Numbered from the stretch's first letter, positions 1 through 12,250 are shown. The stretch: 64,000 bases of DNA from Dryas octopetala (GCA_963921425.1 OY992835.1:1798001-1862000), one strand, 5' to 3'. Translations and numbers: made by a program. Notes: generated by a model not told the origin, from the sequence alone.

Positions 1-994
1 AATACGGTGAGAAGAGACCTTTTCCTTGCAAGCAGAGCCGCCACGTGCCGGTGGTGCGAGTGGGGGTGCCGGCGATACTGTTCATCGTATTCTTCCTTCA
101 TCACCTTTTTTTTTTTTTTTTTTTCTCAACTTTGCCCTAATGTTTGACCTATCAAACCACCACCAAATTGAGCAAACTTATACTCATTTTAAAGCTCTGC
201 AACTCTTCTTTACAACAAAACAAAAATCACTCAAAATGGACGATTAAAACTCCAGATAATGGGCTTCAAAGCAGGCTACTCGAAAAACTGCCAATTTTCC
301 AAAAAATTTCCTAATTTTTCCAACTTCAAACCAACTTTAATCCCCTTCAATTCTAACACCCCAAACCGGTTCCTTATAAAACGAGTTTAAAGTGTCCCAA
401 TCAATTACCCGCACTCAAAACAACCTAAAACTCAAATCTTGATTTTGAACATAAACCCCAAAAATCACTAAGGACACCCACTTGAATTCTCTTCCTTTTT
501 CCCTCCAAATTCTATGTGTTTGTGCTCCTAAAAATCTCTCTAATCACTCACTTAACCTCAAAACAACAAAAATCAAAACTAACTTTAAATTCTAGCAAAA
601 ACAGAGCATCGAAGGAAGTTGGAAATTTACCTTCTTCCACCTCTCTCCTCCTCCTTCTATGTGTTCTGCTCTCTCTGATCTCTTTCTCTATCTCTATTCT
701 TTTCTCTCTATCTCCTCTCAGTTTCTCTCCTTTTCTTTCTCTTTCTTTTTTCTTCTCTATTCTTTTCTGTATCTGGGTTTTTGGTTTTGCTGGGTTTACT
801 AGCCAAACCCAGCCTTATAACTCAAACCAATACACACACACCACCGCCTAACACCACGCCCTCTCACTTAAACCTAGCCACTAGGAAAGCTAACACACAC
901 ATAACAAAAACACTCACACCAAAAACACACACACACACAACTCACTAGAAGTAAAAAGACATATTATTAATATATATATACATATTTATATATA
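1..994. other. Non-coding left edge, pyrimidine-rich and AT-rich
   Basis: No convincing gene is visible. The segment has a poly-T run near 108-124, a long C/T-rich stretch at about 630-770, CA-rich sequence at 830-945 and an AT repeat just before the Mutator-like element. Possible reading frames here are low-complexity (Ser/Leu/Phe-rich) and lack a recognisable domain. It could be the edge of a repeat or the leader of a gene outside the window; nothing decides between these. Confidence 0.5.
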
Positions 995-1705
995 CAGAAA
1001 TGATTTCTCGCTCACCATAGAGCGAGGATTTCCCCACTCACCTACCGTTGGATTTGATCCAACGGTAGATTTTAATCAAAAATCTAGCTGCTAAATTATT
1101 ACTTTTAAGATTTATAATTCAAATTCAAAATAAAACAATAAATTGCAGCACTAATCAAGGGATCTGTACTCCACCAAAACACGTTCTTGGAAAAAAAAAA
1201 AAAAAAAACAGCCCCCATTGCTTTGCCTCCTCCTCTCTCGTAAGCCCATCTCCACCATTGTCTCCGGCGCCGTAGCTGCTGACTCCGGCGTCACCTGGTT
1301 TCTTCTGTCGACGTCATCCATCTCTTCGGCATCCCGATTGACGTCACTTGGTATTCTCTTCTCTTTTTTGGTTTCTTCTTTAGTTTAGTTTAGTTTTATT
1401 AATTTCTTGTCTTTCAATTTTTCTAGGTTTCTCTTAATCAATTTCTCGTTCATTTAAAAAGTATCAATTTTTCTGGGTATTCTTTCAATTTGATTGGATT
1501 CCTCTAAATTGATTAGTCGTTCATTTAAAAAGTATCAATTTTTATGGGTTTCCCTTAATCTCCTAGCTGCTTATCAAATTTGTTTTTCATCTTTTTGGTT
1601 CCCTTAAATGGGTTATACTTGTTGAGATTGGTTGGGTTTAGTTATGGCCTGAATGAATTGATGAGAATCTGAGGCGAGTACTGAACGAATGTTTTTTTAA
1701 GTTAG

Positions 1706-1832
1706 ACTAAATTGATGTTGCCAATTGATTGTAGGAGTCAATATTAAACTAAATTGATGTTGTCAATTGATTAGATGAATCAGTACTTGACTAAATTGAT
1801 GTTGTCAGTCGAATCAACATTTTATTCAATTT
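1706..1832. repeat. Three tandem copies of a 42-bp unit inside the MULE
   Basis: The word actaaattgatgttg recurs at 1706, 1748 and 1790, exactly 42 bp apart, followed each time by a variant of caattgatt and a gaat/gagtca segment. It lies between the left TIR and the transposase 3' end, in non-coding DNA of the element. Function unknown; subterminal repeats in transposons can be protein-binding sites, but that is inference here. Confidence 0.7.
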
Positions 1833-2666
1833 TTGATCTCCTGGAATGATCTGTGTTTTCTTGTCTACACTCTCTTCTTTTGTTATCAGGTATTGGAGTT
1901 GAATGACCAATATGGGCAAGTCAAACCAACCTGCCTAGGACCCAATATGATTAGAGATAATTAGCAACCCAGTACACATTGCTCCAGTTGTATGGTTTGG
2001 TGCACTTAAATCAAAGGTCTATAGGAGTTCACTAGATGGGGTATTGCTCAAAGCTACTCCAAGCAATCTCCAGACCGTTTCAGTTCAAAGACTTGGAGTT
2101 GGCAAAACGCACAGATCTTGTTTCTCCTTTCTAGTAGCAAGCCTCTTATACCATTCCTTACATTACCAAATTAAGCATAAGCTTTTGCTCTTGTAATCTT
2201 AGAATTGTATTAACTCAATGTTCTTTCCAAGTTTTTACATGTAATTGTTTTAAGGCTACCGAGAGCTGTTCAAACTTCAAATCACATACTTAAATGAAAA
2301 GGCTTGTTAAGAGTTCTAATTTGTCAATTGAGTGATGGTGAAAATTCACTTATATTGGATGTACAAATCTCTTGTTTTCATCACATACAAATAGCCTGCA
2401 CAATAATATTGGATTTAAATTTTGTTGAAATTGTTGAAGTTGAGGAGAAGAGATAAATCTTAGAAATTAAGGTAAATAATTAGAATTCGTATTTAATTCA
2501 TAGAAATTTTTCATCTACAAAGTTACTTTCATTTTGAACAAAGAAATAACTGTGTCATAAAAAAAATAAAACAAGTCATATTCAACAAATAAGCAATTGA
2601 AAATCTAATTATGAATTTCTTTTCCCATCCACCCTTCGTGACATCAAATTTTCTCATGAAGACTTC

Positions 2667-4969
2667 TACATCAATAGCATCCCTCTCTGCAACTCCTCAT
2701 TTGTAGTATATTCTTCTCCAAAATCCTCATCAACATTGTCGTCCATTGTAGACAACCTAGAAGCAAACCCAAAATATTTAACAAAATGAGCAAACTCAAA
2801 TAAAAAAAAAAATGGAAATTAGATGTAGAGAATGCAATCACATACCTATTAAGCAATGAACAATTTCTTTTATCATGCGATTGCCCAACTTTACCACACC
2901 CATGACACCTCCTTGCTCTTTCTTTCGTCTTATCTCTCCAAGATTTCATACGTTTTCCAGAACCTTTAGCCTTAACTGGGAGAGGATCTATAAAACTTTA
3001 TTTTTCAGAACTGTCAATGTAGTAATTGTTGATAGAAGATGTTTCTCCAACCAAACTCAAATTCATCGTCCTAACTTTTTTAGCAAGCCCTTCAAACGAC
3101 TCTTGTACAATTTCAGTACATTGTTCAGAGATTGCAGCCTCATCAATTAGAACAGTTGCGAGTTGAAACAAACTCATGTGTCTCATTATTAGTGACTTAT
3201 CTGCACCATCTTGCCTTCTACATTTTTCACTACCAATTCTTGAAAATCTTGTCCATCTTCGCATAATATACTTCTCTGGCAATTGCATGATCTGTTTCAC
3301 TCGAAAATATGCTAATATATGCTTGCACGGAATACCTTCGAAATCAAACAACTTGCAACTACACTTCACCATATTTGATACCTTATCATGCACAAGGGTT
3401 CGCACCCTAGAGCTTCTATCAAACACCCTTTGTGTTTCGTAAATACAATAATTTTTATCTTCGCTTGTGAGGTTCACCATGTAGCCATTACTATCATAAA
3501 GCTCCTTTTGAAACCTGTAAAAGTAGCTTTTGGTATACACATCTACCATGTGCTTCTCCATCGGCATCCTTAATTTCATATTAGGTTTCTCATTCATATC
3601 TTGATGGTCTGCATTCAATTCCTCATGTCTCAAATGAGCAACTGCCCTATTAAAACGAGCGATAAAATCAATCAAAGAGTTATTTTTTGAACAATAACGC
3701 TTGAAGAATGCATGCATTGATTCTGCTCTTTGACTACTAGACATCCTTGCTGCAAAGTATTCATTAACATATGTAGGAACCCATTTGTCACGCAATTCAT
3801 ACATTGTTTGCAACCATCCATTACTTCTTTGTTGACTTATTTCTAGAGGTTCTAACCAACCTTCTTCAAATTCTTCTCTAGTCTCAGAATTCCATATGGC
3901 TTTCTTGAAAAGGTGATAGTGATCTTGATGAACGATAGAATCCATCTTCTCTTGAAATTTCTTTGAAATATGCCATATACAATATTTATGAAAAGTCTCT
4001 GGCAAAACGTGAGCTATAGCCTTACTTATTGCTGGATCTTGATCAGTGATTATAACTGTTGGGGCACCCTTTGGCATTGCTACAAGCCATGTTTCTAATA
4101 ACCAAACAAATGATTCAAAAGTCTCACCACTCAAAAATGCACATCAAAAAATTGTGGTTTGCCCATGATGGTTAACACCTGCAAATGGAGCAAATATCAT
4201 CGAATAACGGTTAGTGTTGTATGTGGTATCAAATACAACCACATCACCAAAGTGTTTGTATGCTCTTCTTCCAATTGAGTCAACCCAAAAGCATCGAGCC
4301 AACCTATTACTCTCATATGTTTGAAAGTCAAAAAAGAAATATGAATCCTTATCTTGCTCTGATTTGAAGTATTCATATAACATTTCTGCATCATGACCCT
4401 TGAGTTTCTCTTTCTCATCTCGCTGAAAATTTCTTAAGTCTCTTTCAGTGCACCCAACATTTTCATAACCATCAGCTTGTGTCTCTAAGATTTCATACTG
4501 TTGACACAATGGAATGTTCACACTCGTCAATTGTTTTACCAACTTCCTTTTTGCATTGGATACACCACGATGAGATCTTAATAAGTGTACTCTTGTTGGT
4601 GATGAAAGTTGATGATTGTGTTCCTCTATGAAAGTCTTAACCACATAATTCGATCCCTTATAAACCACAATTAATTTTGCTTTGCATCCTTCTCGGACAT
4701 TCCCTCGTTGTCTTTCGATGTGTGTAGACTTCCTAACTTTTTTTATCCTCCATCTCTCATCAGTTCTCCTTCCTTAAAACAAACATATTCTTCTTATGCT
4801 TACTAATCCTGACACTAAACCCAGCATTCAATGCATAATTGTTATAAAACTCAAATGTCTCATCTAATGACTTGAATTCCTTCCCCACTTTTGGCTTCTT
4901 ATCATCTGAAACTTGAGGTATATAAACTTCTTCCCTAGGATACATTAATTCATCTGATGAATTTTCCAT
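2667..4969 (-). pseudogene. FAR1/FRS-like MULE transposase, degenerate
   Basis: Transposase of the Mutator element, read from a start codon at 4969 that follows a likely splice acceptor. Domain order is that of FAR1-related transposases. An N-terminal FAR1 DNA-binding region (FYNNYALNAGFSVRI) comes first, then the MULE catalytic core with FDTTYN and TDQD motifs near its first two aspartates and a CIWH motif. A SWIM zinc finger follows (CSCKLF...GIPCKH), and a C-terminal zinc knuckle CHGCGKVGQSHDKRNC. The last exon is separated by an intron at 2757-2845 (GT-AG, in phase) and ends at 2667. Damage: a frameshift near 4760 inside the FAR1 domain, an in-frame TGA at 4144-4146 where GGA would be expected, and an in-frame TAA at 2998-3000. 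Apart from these the frame is continuous, so decay is fairly recent. Domesticated FAR1/FHY3 genes share the fold, but the surrounding TIRs make this a transposon copy. Confidence 0.88.
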
Positions 4970-5799
4970 GACTTCTCCACTTTTTCTGTAATAAAGAAAA
5001 TAAGTGATCACTGGAGAATGAAAGAAAACAAAAACCAAAAAGTTTGCTATCATACAGTGGGAATAATGTTCTCCAAAGTGTTGATTTTTACTAAGTCCAC
5101 CTCCTACTTTGCTAATGGAAAAATCATATTCATGCCTCAAAATATATAAACAATCACCACATAAAAGACATAAAAGAACTTGGTTTCTTTTCTTTTATAT
5201 CTTTTTTTACTTAAACATGTCAAAACAACAACGCAAGTACATCATAATCTCAATTTTTTTTTTCCTTTTTGAAAATAAACAACAACAAAGAAAATTAACC
5301 ATTGACAATCAATTAAGTAAGTCTAAATTTTTTTTTTTTTGGCCAAGAAAGTAAGTCTAAATTTAAATGAACGAGAAATTGATTAAGAGAAACCCAGAAA
5401 AATTGAAAGATAAGAAATTAATAAAACTAAACTAAACTGAAGAAGAAACCAAAAAAGAGAAGAGAATACCAGGTGACGTCGATCGGGACGCCGAAAGAGA
5501 TGGATGACGTCGGCAGAAGAAACCAGGTGACGCCAGAGTCAGCAGCGGCGGCGCCGGAGACAATGGTGGAGATGGGCGTACGAGAGAGGAGGAGTTTTTT
5601 TTCCAAGAACATGTTTTGGTGGAGTACAGATCCCTTGATTAGTGCTGTAATTTATTGTTTTATTTTGAATTTGAATTATAAATCTTAAAAGTAATAATTT
5701 AGCAGCTAGATTTTTTGATTAAAATCTACCGTTGGATTAAATCCAACGGTAGGTGAGCGGGAAAATCCTCGCTCTATGGTGAGCGAGAGATCATTTCTG

Positions 5800-6162
5800 A
5801 TATATATATTTACATAATGTAAATATAAATAAAATGTAATTAAATAAACACATATAATATAATTAAAAAAGTAAAAAGACATATATTAATAAATATATAA
5901 TTATAAACATAAACATTTTTGTTAAACACCAAAATAATTTGATCTTAAAAAATAGGTTATTACAAGTATTCTTGTAAAAAATAGACACACAGAGATTGTA
6001 ACTCTCAAATTTATAAATAAAAATATTTTATACACTTTTCTTGTTTAATTTAATTTGCAGGAAAATTGTGTTCACACTTAGAACAAGTTAAGTCATATTT
6101 GATAGAACATGGGTTGGATAAGAGAATAAAGTGCACACCAAAATCTAATATAAACATACTTC
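5800..6162. other. AT-rich spacer
   Basis: No gene seen. The segment is strongly AT-rich and contains, at about 5869-5898, a near repeat of the sequence left of the MULE at 950-978 (both include agtaaaaagacatat). It ends at the border of the interspersed repeat copy A. Confidence 0.5.
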
Positions 6163-7474
6163 AAAATATATTTAAAATAAGCAAACCCATTAGGGGATGA
6201 AATTTTACAAAAGTAACCCAAATACAACATGACGTCCTTAGAGGTCATGTTTGAGAAACAAAAAAAAAAATAGCAGTCAACTACTAGAAAGATGTTCTGA
6301 ATATTTACAAACCGGAATATCGAAAAGGAAAGATAATAAAACAAATAGAAGACCTAGAAAAACAACATGGCAAACATAGTGAAGAAGACCTGAGGATGCC
6401 CAGCAAGATGTACCAGTGCTTCGCCCAACAGATTAGTCAAGATCCTCAACCAGAGGATAATCTGCAAGAGCAGTGTAGGGGGTAAGCATCACATACGATC
6501 ATTGCTTTCCCTCGAGGGACCCTGGTTGAGTTTGCAAAAGAAGTAAAAATACTTAATAGATATAGTCAATGATAAAATAGTTCGAAAAGATTCACCAACA
6601 AACCAAAATCAATGTTAATCGTTGAAAACCACAAAATCATTGATGATAAGCATGCAACTCCTTAAAATGTTATGGGTACCCAAAATATTCATTACTTGAT
6701 GATCGATCACAAATGGCCAACTACACTTACCTTAGAAAAAGCTCGATTTTGTAGCGAGAGTAACCATTACCATAGTAGTACCCCTTAAGCTAGCCTCCCC
6801 AAAGGACAAATCAACTAGCTCGTTTGTACTACCACTTTCAGAAGTTTATGGGATCAAAATTCCCAAGGTCATATAACAGACCCCTTACTCTCAGATCATC
6901 AATAACAAGTAACAGCAAAACCACGCAATATGGCATACAAAAATGATGCAGAGTTCATAGGCAATAATAGTTATTATCATACATACATGCCCACAATACT
7001 CCCAATAGTCAGGGTGTGAGATTCCCCGTACCTAGTGTTCAAGCTTAACTTTTAAGTACTTCCACAGCACCACTGTACTCAATTTCTCTTTTAGGAAACT
7101 ATAAATCCTAATCCGACAGAATACCGACTTTAGTCAAAAGATAAGTTTGACAGAGTTTCGACTTGACCTTCCCTCTTGGTTATGTCTTCTTAGAAAATTC
7201 CAAAACCAATCTACTAAGTGTAAGTCTCTGTATTTTCTGGACTTAGGGTTTCTACTTAAAGTCCAATTTTAATTATAGCCTGGAGGTTAACCAATTAAAG
7301 TCCAACAACATGACCAGGTTAGGGCATGGGAGACTGGGGGAGCTTTGGCCCAGTGTCCAGCACTTGTATGCTCATGCACTGACCTCGACATCACATTGTT
7401 CGGTTACTTTAATTAACAGGGTCGTCTTAATCCATTATTAGGTATTAATTAACAAGTAAGTAAGTCCAACTAGT

Positions 7475-9066
7475 TAGGGGTCGGCAAGCCCGGCCCAAAT
7501 TTTTCAGGTTCGGGCTTGAATTATAGAAGCCCAATAGGGTTTTCGGGCCGGGCCGGGCCGGGTTTGGGCTTTAATACACAAGCCCAAGGCCCGCCCATCG
7601 GGCTTTGGCTTGCGGGCTTGGAGGGTCGGGCTGGGCTAGGCCCGAACGGGCGGCCAAGCGGCCCAAAATGGGCCCAAAGCCTATTTAGACACATATATAT
7701 CTTCAAAAAAAAAATATAGGATTTTGGCTATGTTGTGATTTGAACATGAGACCTCACATAATAAGCTTCAACTTTCAACCAACTGAGCTGACTAGTTTAT
7801 TTGTTAAGTTTGTGAATCATAACATATTTAATAGCTCTTTTGTTTGTTTACTTCAATAAATTATTAATATGCTTATTAAGTTATTATATAATACTATTAT
7901 GTTAGTAATAGTGTAATACCATAAATAATGAACTTTTAAAATTATATACAACATTACAACTATAATAAAACATAAATGTACATATGTTTTATTATATATT
8001 TTATTACATATTTTTATAAACAAACGATGCAATTGTGTTGTCAACAATCCAAACCGTTCAAATTTTAGTTTCTCACTCAAAGATAATTCGTGCAAAAAAT
8101 TAGCTTAATCGGAGATGTAAAAGTGACATAATGGTGGTCGAATTAATGAACGATCGTGATTTTTCTAATGATGATCGAATGGGTAGATGAATTTCGATTT
8201 AGCCGATTTTTTGTATGGATGATCTTTGATTATGAACATAGAAAATGAACGGGTCAGATTGTTGAAATCACGTTGTGGTCTTCATAATTATGGAAACAAC
8301 AAGGTTTCAACGGGAAAGTTATTAGAATTATACTCTTTAAATGTATTTATATGTAAAAGCTTACATATCGATCATGTTTTCAACGATCCGAACCGTTCAA
8401 GTTTTAGTTCTCCACTCAAAGAGAATTTTTACAAAAAATTAGCTTAATCGGAGATGTAAAAGTGACATAATGGTAGTCGAATTAATGAACGATCGTGATT
8501 TTTCTAATGTTAATCGAATGGGTAGATGAATTTCGATTTAGCCGATTTTTTGTAAGGATGATCTTTGACTATGAAAATGGAAAATGAACGGTTCAGATCG
8601 TTGAATTAATGAATTGACGATCGTGGTTTAATAACTTTAATTATAGTTGTATTATAAAAATTGTATATACACATATACATTTATGTTTTATTATACTTGT
8701 AATGTTGTATATAATTTTAAAAGTTTATTACTTTATTATTTATGGTATCACATACTATTACTATTTACTAATATTATAGTATTATATAATAACTTAATAA
8801 GCATATTAATAATTTATTAAGATAAACAAACGAAAAACCTATTAATTATGTTATGATTTTCAAATTGGGCTTTGGGTCGGGCTTTGGGCGGGCCTAAACG
8901 GGCCGGGCTTCGGGCGGCCCATGGGCTTCAAGGGGATGGCCCAAGCCCAACCCAAGAGACATTCGGGCCGGGCCGGCCCAAATTTCGGGCCAAATCGGGC
9001 TTCGGGCCTAATGGGCCGGGCGGGCTTCGGGTGGGCTTCGGGCCTTGGGCTTTTTGGTGAGACCTA
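7475..9066. mobile_element. Non-autonomous hAT-type element with 8-bp TSD
   Basis: A 1592-bp insertion bounded by the 8-bp duplication caactagt (7467-7474 and 9067-9074). The tips are short imperfect inverted repeats (taggggtcgg / taggtctcac). Both outer 150-200 bp are GC-rich and dominated by GGGC/GCCC words. Inside is a long imperfect inverted repeat, about 7860-7990 against 8690-8822. The centre holds two direct copies of a roughly 235-bp unit, starting near 8042 and 8381. No transposase is present. An 8-bp TSD is typical of hAT elements; assignment to hAT rests on that and the tip sequence. The matching site in repeat copy B (around 25276-25283) lacks the insertion. Confidence 0.88.
8042..8615. 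repeat. Two direct copies of a ~235-bp unit inside the hAT element
   Basis: The segment starting near 8042 (caacaatccaaaccgttcaa) recurs from about 8381 with few substitutions and runs through ttagcttaatcggagatg and tttcgatttagccgattttt in both copies. The offset is about 339 bp. It is non-coding and internal to the element. Confidence 0.85.
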
Positions 9067-9513
9067 CAACTAGTCATGCAAGCAAAGTAAATAAATCGAA
9101 CTTAAACTTTATTTGCATGCTTCCTAATAAGTCTACTTCCTTTCAATTTGTAGCAATTCTATAATTCAGTTTGATTTACATAATTAGTTAACTTTAATTA
9201 ATCCAACTTAATTAACCAATTATGTAATTAAATCCAACTTAGACATGATCAATTAATTTATTTAATCCAACTTAATCAATTAATTATGCATAATAACCTT
9301 AAAGAGAAAGTAGATTAGATTAAATACTTGGTTGTAGACCTCCTTAACTTAATCTCCACAAATAGAATTGTTAAAACACAAGATTTAAAAGCCTAATGAG
9401 TAATTAACCTTAAACTTAAACAATTTAACCAAGTTCAAGGTTCTCAAGAGTCTTACGGTCTTACCCAAAGACCTTACCTAGGTGAGTGGAAAATTCGGCA
9501 GAGTTTCCCTACA

Positions 9514-10497
9514 TTTCAGCTTAATGTTTGATTGTTATATCCATAGTGCAAAATCCTTATGGGCAATAATTGTGATAACCCAATCAAAAATTAAACTAGG
9601 AACTACTTCATAAAGTGAAGCTTGTTCCAAGAGGAAACAAAGTTTTGAACTTAATTTGGAACTCCTAACAAAATTGGTTTGTTCCTTAAGTGTGAACTTC
9701 ACACTTAGAGAGAGAAAGAAAGAAGGATGATTTCAAGAGAGAGAAACTCTCAAAATCCTTAAGAGTGGTGCGGCAAATGAAGGAGAAATGGGCTGCTATT
9801 TATAGGAATTTTTGGTAGGTACACTTAGCAATCTAGGTGGGTGAAATAGGAAGGTTTAGGGTGTACTTAGCAATTGGAAAAATGGATGGCTTCTCCTCCT
9901 CTTGCCATGTGTCCATTTCGCCACTTGCCCAAGCTTCTCCATGATCAATCTCCACTGTTAGATCATTGGTGATGGATGGATAGGATGATGCAACATCATC
10001 AATCCATGTTATTCTATTTTCTTTTCTAAATAAATTAAATGGCCTCCGATGCTTATGTTAGATATTTCCATTGCAACGTTCATAAATTAATAACTTTGTT
10101 CAGTCAATCTTGCTTACCTCTGTCCAAAGCATTGCCGAGCTTCAAACTCTTTTTAGTTTTTATTTCCTGAAATCAAGGATTTAACTTCTTATTCTTTTAA
10201 CCGTCAAAGTAGTTAAGAGACGTTTGAATATTATCTGATCATTTAATAACTAGATCAATTTCCAATGTGGGCTCAAGGCCCTTCAATCTCATTAATTCAA
10301 GGTTAATCGATCCTTAATTTGGCCCAAAGACTAATCCAATTTAATTATACAGGCCCATCATTACCCCCTTCTTTCCCTGAGGTTTTAAACTTAGATAGCG
10401 AAGCATAACCTTACTCTTCAATCTTTTACTTTCAACCCTCTTAGCAAAAAAATAAACAAATCCCTAAATTCCGAACTTACCTTGTCCAAAATTCACC
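9514..10497. other. Extension of repeat copy A and spacer before a gag-like frame
   Basis: No gene. The sequence continues the A-type repeat without a counterpart in copy B. It includes an AG-rich patch around 9706-9760 and transcript-like leader sequence, then AT-rich DNA leading to the ATG at 10498. It is probably LTR or untranslated sequence of a gypsy-type element, but no ends were identified. Confidence 0.4.
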
Positions 10498-10864
10498 ATG
10501 AGTGCCCCTGAAGTTCCTGAAGCCATACCTCTGAATCCTCCAACACAAGCCGATGTTGAGGTCGCGGTCGTATCCGATTGGATATATTCATCCCCAAAAG
10601 TAATCGAGGCTCCTCGTGGATCAAATCCAAAGCCTAGCCACTAAGGAGGATTTCTTAAAACTTGAACGTCTTCACCGACCTTACGCAATTACTTTTCAAA
10701 CCCCCGGGTCAAAAGCTAAGTGTCTGCACTATTATGAAGATGTTACTTGTTTTCATCTGCAACCTTTCAAATTTGGGCTTAGACATCCTCTTCACCATAC
10801 AATTAGGGAATTTCTGAATTACTTCGAGCTGGAGGAGCTTCCTCCTACTCAACTTGTCCCTTAG
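10498..10864 (+). pseudogene. Gypsy-type gag-like fragment, frameshifted
   Basis: From the ATG at 10498 a frame starts MSAPEVPEAIPLNPPTQ and runs about 49 codons to a stop. A shift of frame near 10615 then opens the segment ending in FKFGLRHPLHHTIREFL and LEELPPTQL. That second part resembles the N-terminal domain of plant 'putative gypsy type transposon' gag proteins, where a similar pattern of a large phenylalanine-rich region, PLHP and QL precedes a tryptophan motif. The reading stops at 10864, exactly where a Copia-type LTR sequence begins, so the gene was truncated by an insertion or rearrangement. Family assignment is by pattern only. Confidence 0.4.
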
Positions 10865-11514
10865 AGATCCCCTTCATTTATGGAAGGTGAGAGATTCCAT
10901 GTTGTGCACTCACATGTCTTCATGTGTGTGCCACTGTACCCAAAATACATACGTAACCCGTGCATAATTGCATTGGTCCATTTTACGCAGCCAAAGTACA
11001 TTGACGCCACACATATATAAGGCATCGATGGTGCCTCATGTCTAAGGACTATTTCATACATGTCATTACCCCTAGAGGAACTTATTTGACACGTCATAAA
11101 CACTCCGTGCAAGTTCTCTTTGTTGGTATGTTCGGTGTATGTGTCTACTAGCATGCACCCCCACATGTCTACTCCAGTGACTCTTCACTGTGGCTCAAGA
11201 CTCGTCAACTCCTCTAACGAGAAAAGCATCAACATGTGCTAGTCTTCTTCTAGGTTGAAATGTTAATGCCCCAATTAACATTCTTTCGACTAGGAACATT
11301 AAGGAAATCTGAGATTTAGATAACATGAGTCTCAAAGGCTCTCCCTTGGCTCATCATGTTTCATCTTGCAGAGATCCAAGGACACATTATTTTTAATGTA
11401 ATCATAACAACAAATGTATTAACCAAAAGAATAATGTTTTTGCCCATTAATTGAAATAACCATGAGTCGTTAATTCACTAATCTCCTAGTTGGCTTTAGG
11501 GCATATTTCCTACA
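10861..11514 (-). repeat. Copia-type LTR fragment
   Basis: On the - strand the segment begins at 11514 with tgtaggaaatatgccctaaa, an LTR start I recognise from plant Copia elements, and runs down to about 10861. The inner end lacks a clear CA terminus, PBS or TSD, so the copy is truncated. It abuts the gag-like fragment of another element. No coding sequence is present. Confidence 0.55.
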
Positions 11515-12250
11515 CTAATAAGTCAACTATGGTCAAGTGATGATACTGCAAAAAATTCACACTGAATTTTCATCAGGTATCATAGATTGAAGAAGATGCT
11601 AACATAAGCATCTACAGTAGAGAAAAAAATTCTCAACAGCCCCTATGGCCCTACACTCCATAAGAGCATAGAATGCATGAAGGTTTTGAAAAACTAACCG
11701 CACAATTCGAGCAACAAATACAAGCAGAAGAAGGCAACGAGACTTTTTGGAATAATCTCACTTATGAAGAGCTTCATAATATTGAGAACATGATAGAACC
11801 ATAGCCATTTTCAGAAGGAACCTCACATCCTCTCAAACTTTAGTAATAATAGAGCATTTTCACTAATAAAGAAGATAATCTAAGCACTTTTTCAACAATA
11901 ATAGAACATCAAGACCATATGTAGAGCGGCTACTTTTGGCAAGCAAGAATTCTATCCTCTCCGGCAAAGCAAAATGGGCATACATCCAAAATATCTACCA
12001 TTTGAAAAGACAAGCGCTGGACCATCTCACAAAAGCCCACAGTCATTAAATAAAAGATTTGTCCGAAATAGTCTTTTGACAAGGATGCCATGGGAAAGAA
12101 GGAAAAAGTTTGTCCTTAATTGACCATTTCGTAGTAATTCCTAAAATACTTTAGGTTTTGGTAGTTTTTTTCGAATTCTCCTTGTCTAAATCTGAGACCT
12201 TCTTTAGGGTTATAGTTTACTTTTTTCTATTTAAGCTTTTCTGGAAATTC
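11515..12250 (+). pseudogene. Unidentified coding-like remnant
   Basis: A + strand frame around 11576-11803 is open over some 75 codons apart from one stop. It contains the acidic/aromatic stretch FWNNLTYEELHNIENM and then stops. Further coding-like but stop-ridden sequence follows to about 12060 (YFWQARILSS). After that the DNA becomes AT-rich and has a TATA-like box (tctatatatac) at 12250. I do not recognise the protein. It could be the tail of a retroelement polyprotein or of an endogenised reverse-transcribing virus, but no diagnostic motif is visible. Confidence 0.3.

Larger units (their letters stand above)
995..5799 (-). mobile_element. Mutator-like (MULE) element with long TIRs
   Basis: The ends are near-identical inverted repeats of about 440-465 bp: left 995-1458, right 5362-5799, both starting cagaaatgat. 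The arms differ mainly by a poly-A tract plus a short insertion near 1191-1230 and scattered substitutions. Each TIR contains a hairpin-forming motif, ctaccgttgga followed a few bases later by its complement, and a second one near the tip (ctcgct...agcgag). Long TIRs plus a FAR1/MULE-type transposase inside identify a Mutator-superfamily element. The flanks are AT repeats (ttatatata / atatatata), so a 9-bp duplication is plausible but cannot be proved. The transposase lies on the - strand and is broken by frameshift and stops, so this copy is not autonomous as read. Confidence 0.9.
6163..9513 (-). repeat. Interspersed repeat, copy A (interrupted by a hAT element)
   Basis: Read on the - strand, 9513 down to 6163 matches 24858-26603 on the + strand over its whole length, apart from the hAT insertion at 7475-9066. 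Shared landmarks are tagggaaactctgcc, the caaagaccttacctagg block (opposite strand), the ttggttaacctccag block, the agttaagcttg block, and the stretch ending ttattttaaatatattttga. There is no long reading frame. The family looks like an LTR or a non-coding internal part of a retrotransposon, but no TG...CA ends or TSD could be assigned. Beyond 9513, copy A continues into sequence not present in copy B. Confidence 0.8.

Noticed and set aside
2875-3573. Several + strand frames across the MULE
   Set aside because: They are antisense shadows of the transposase, whose domains are clear on the - strand.
7516-7719. Gly/Pro-rich frames on both strands at the hAT ends
   Set aside because: They result from GGGC/GCCC-rich terminal sequence, not from a protein; the same holds for 8872-9060.
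11515-12250. Endogenous pararetrovirus
   Set aside because: Coding-like remnants and a TATA-like box suggested it, but no reverse transcriptase, coat zinc finger or movement-protein motif could be seen, so it is listed only as unidentified.
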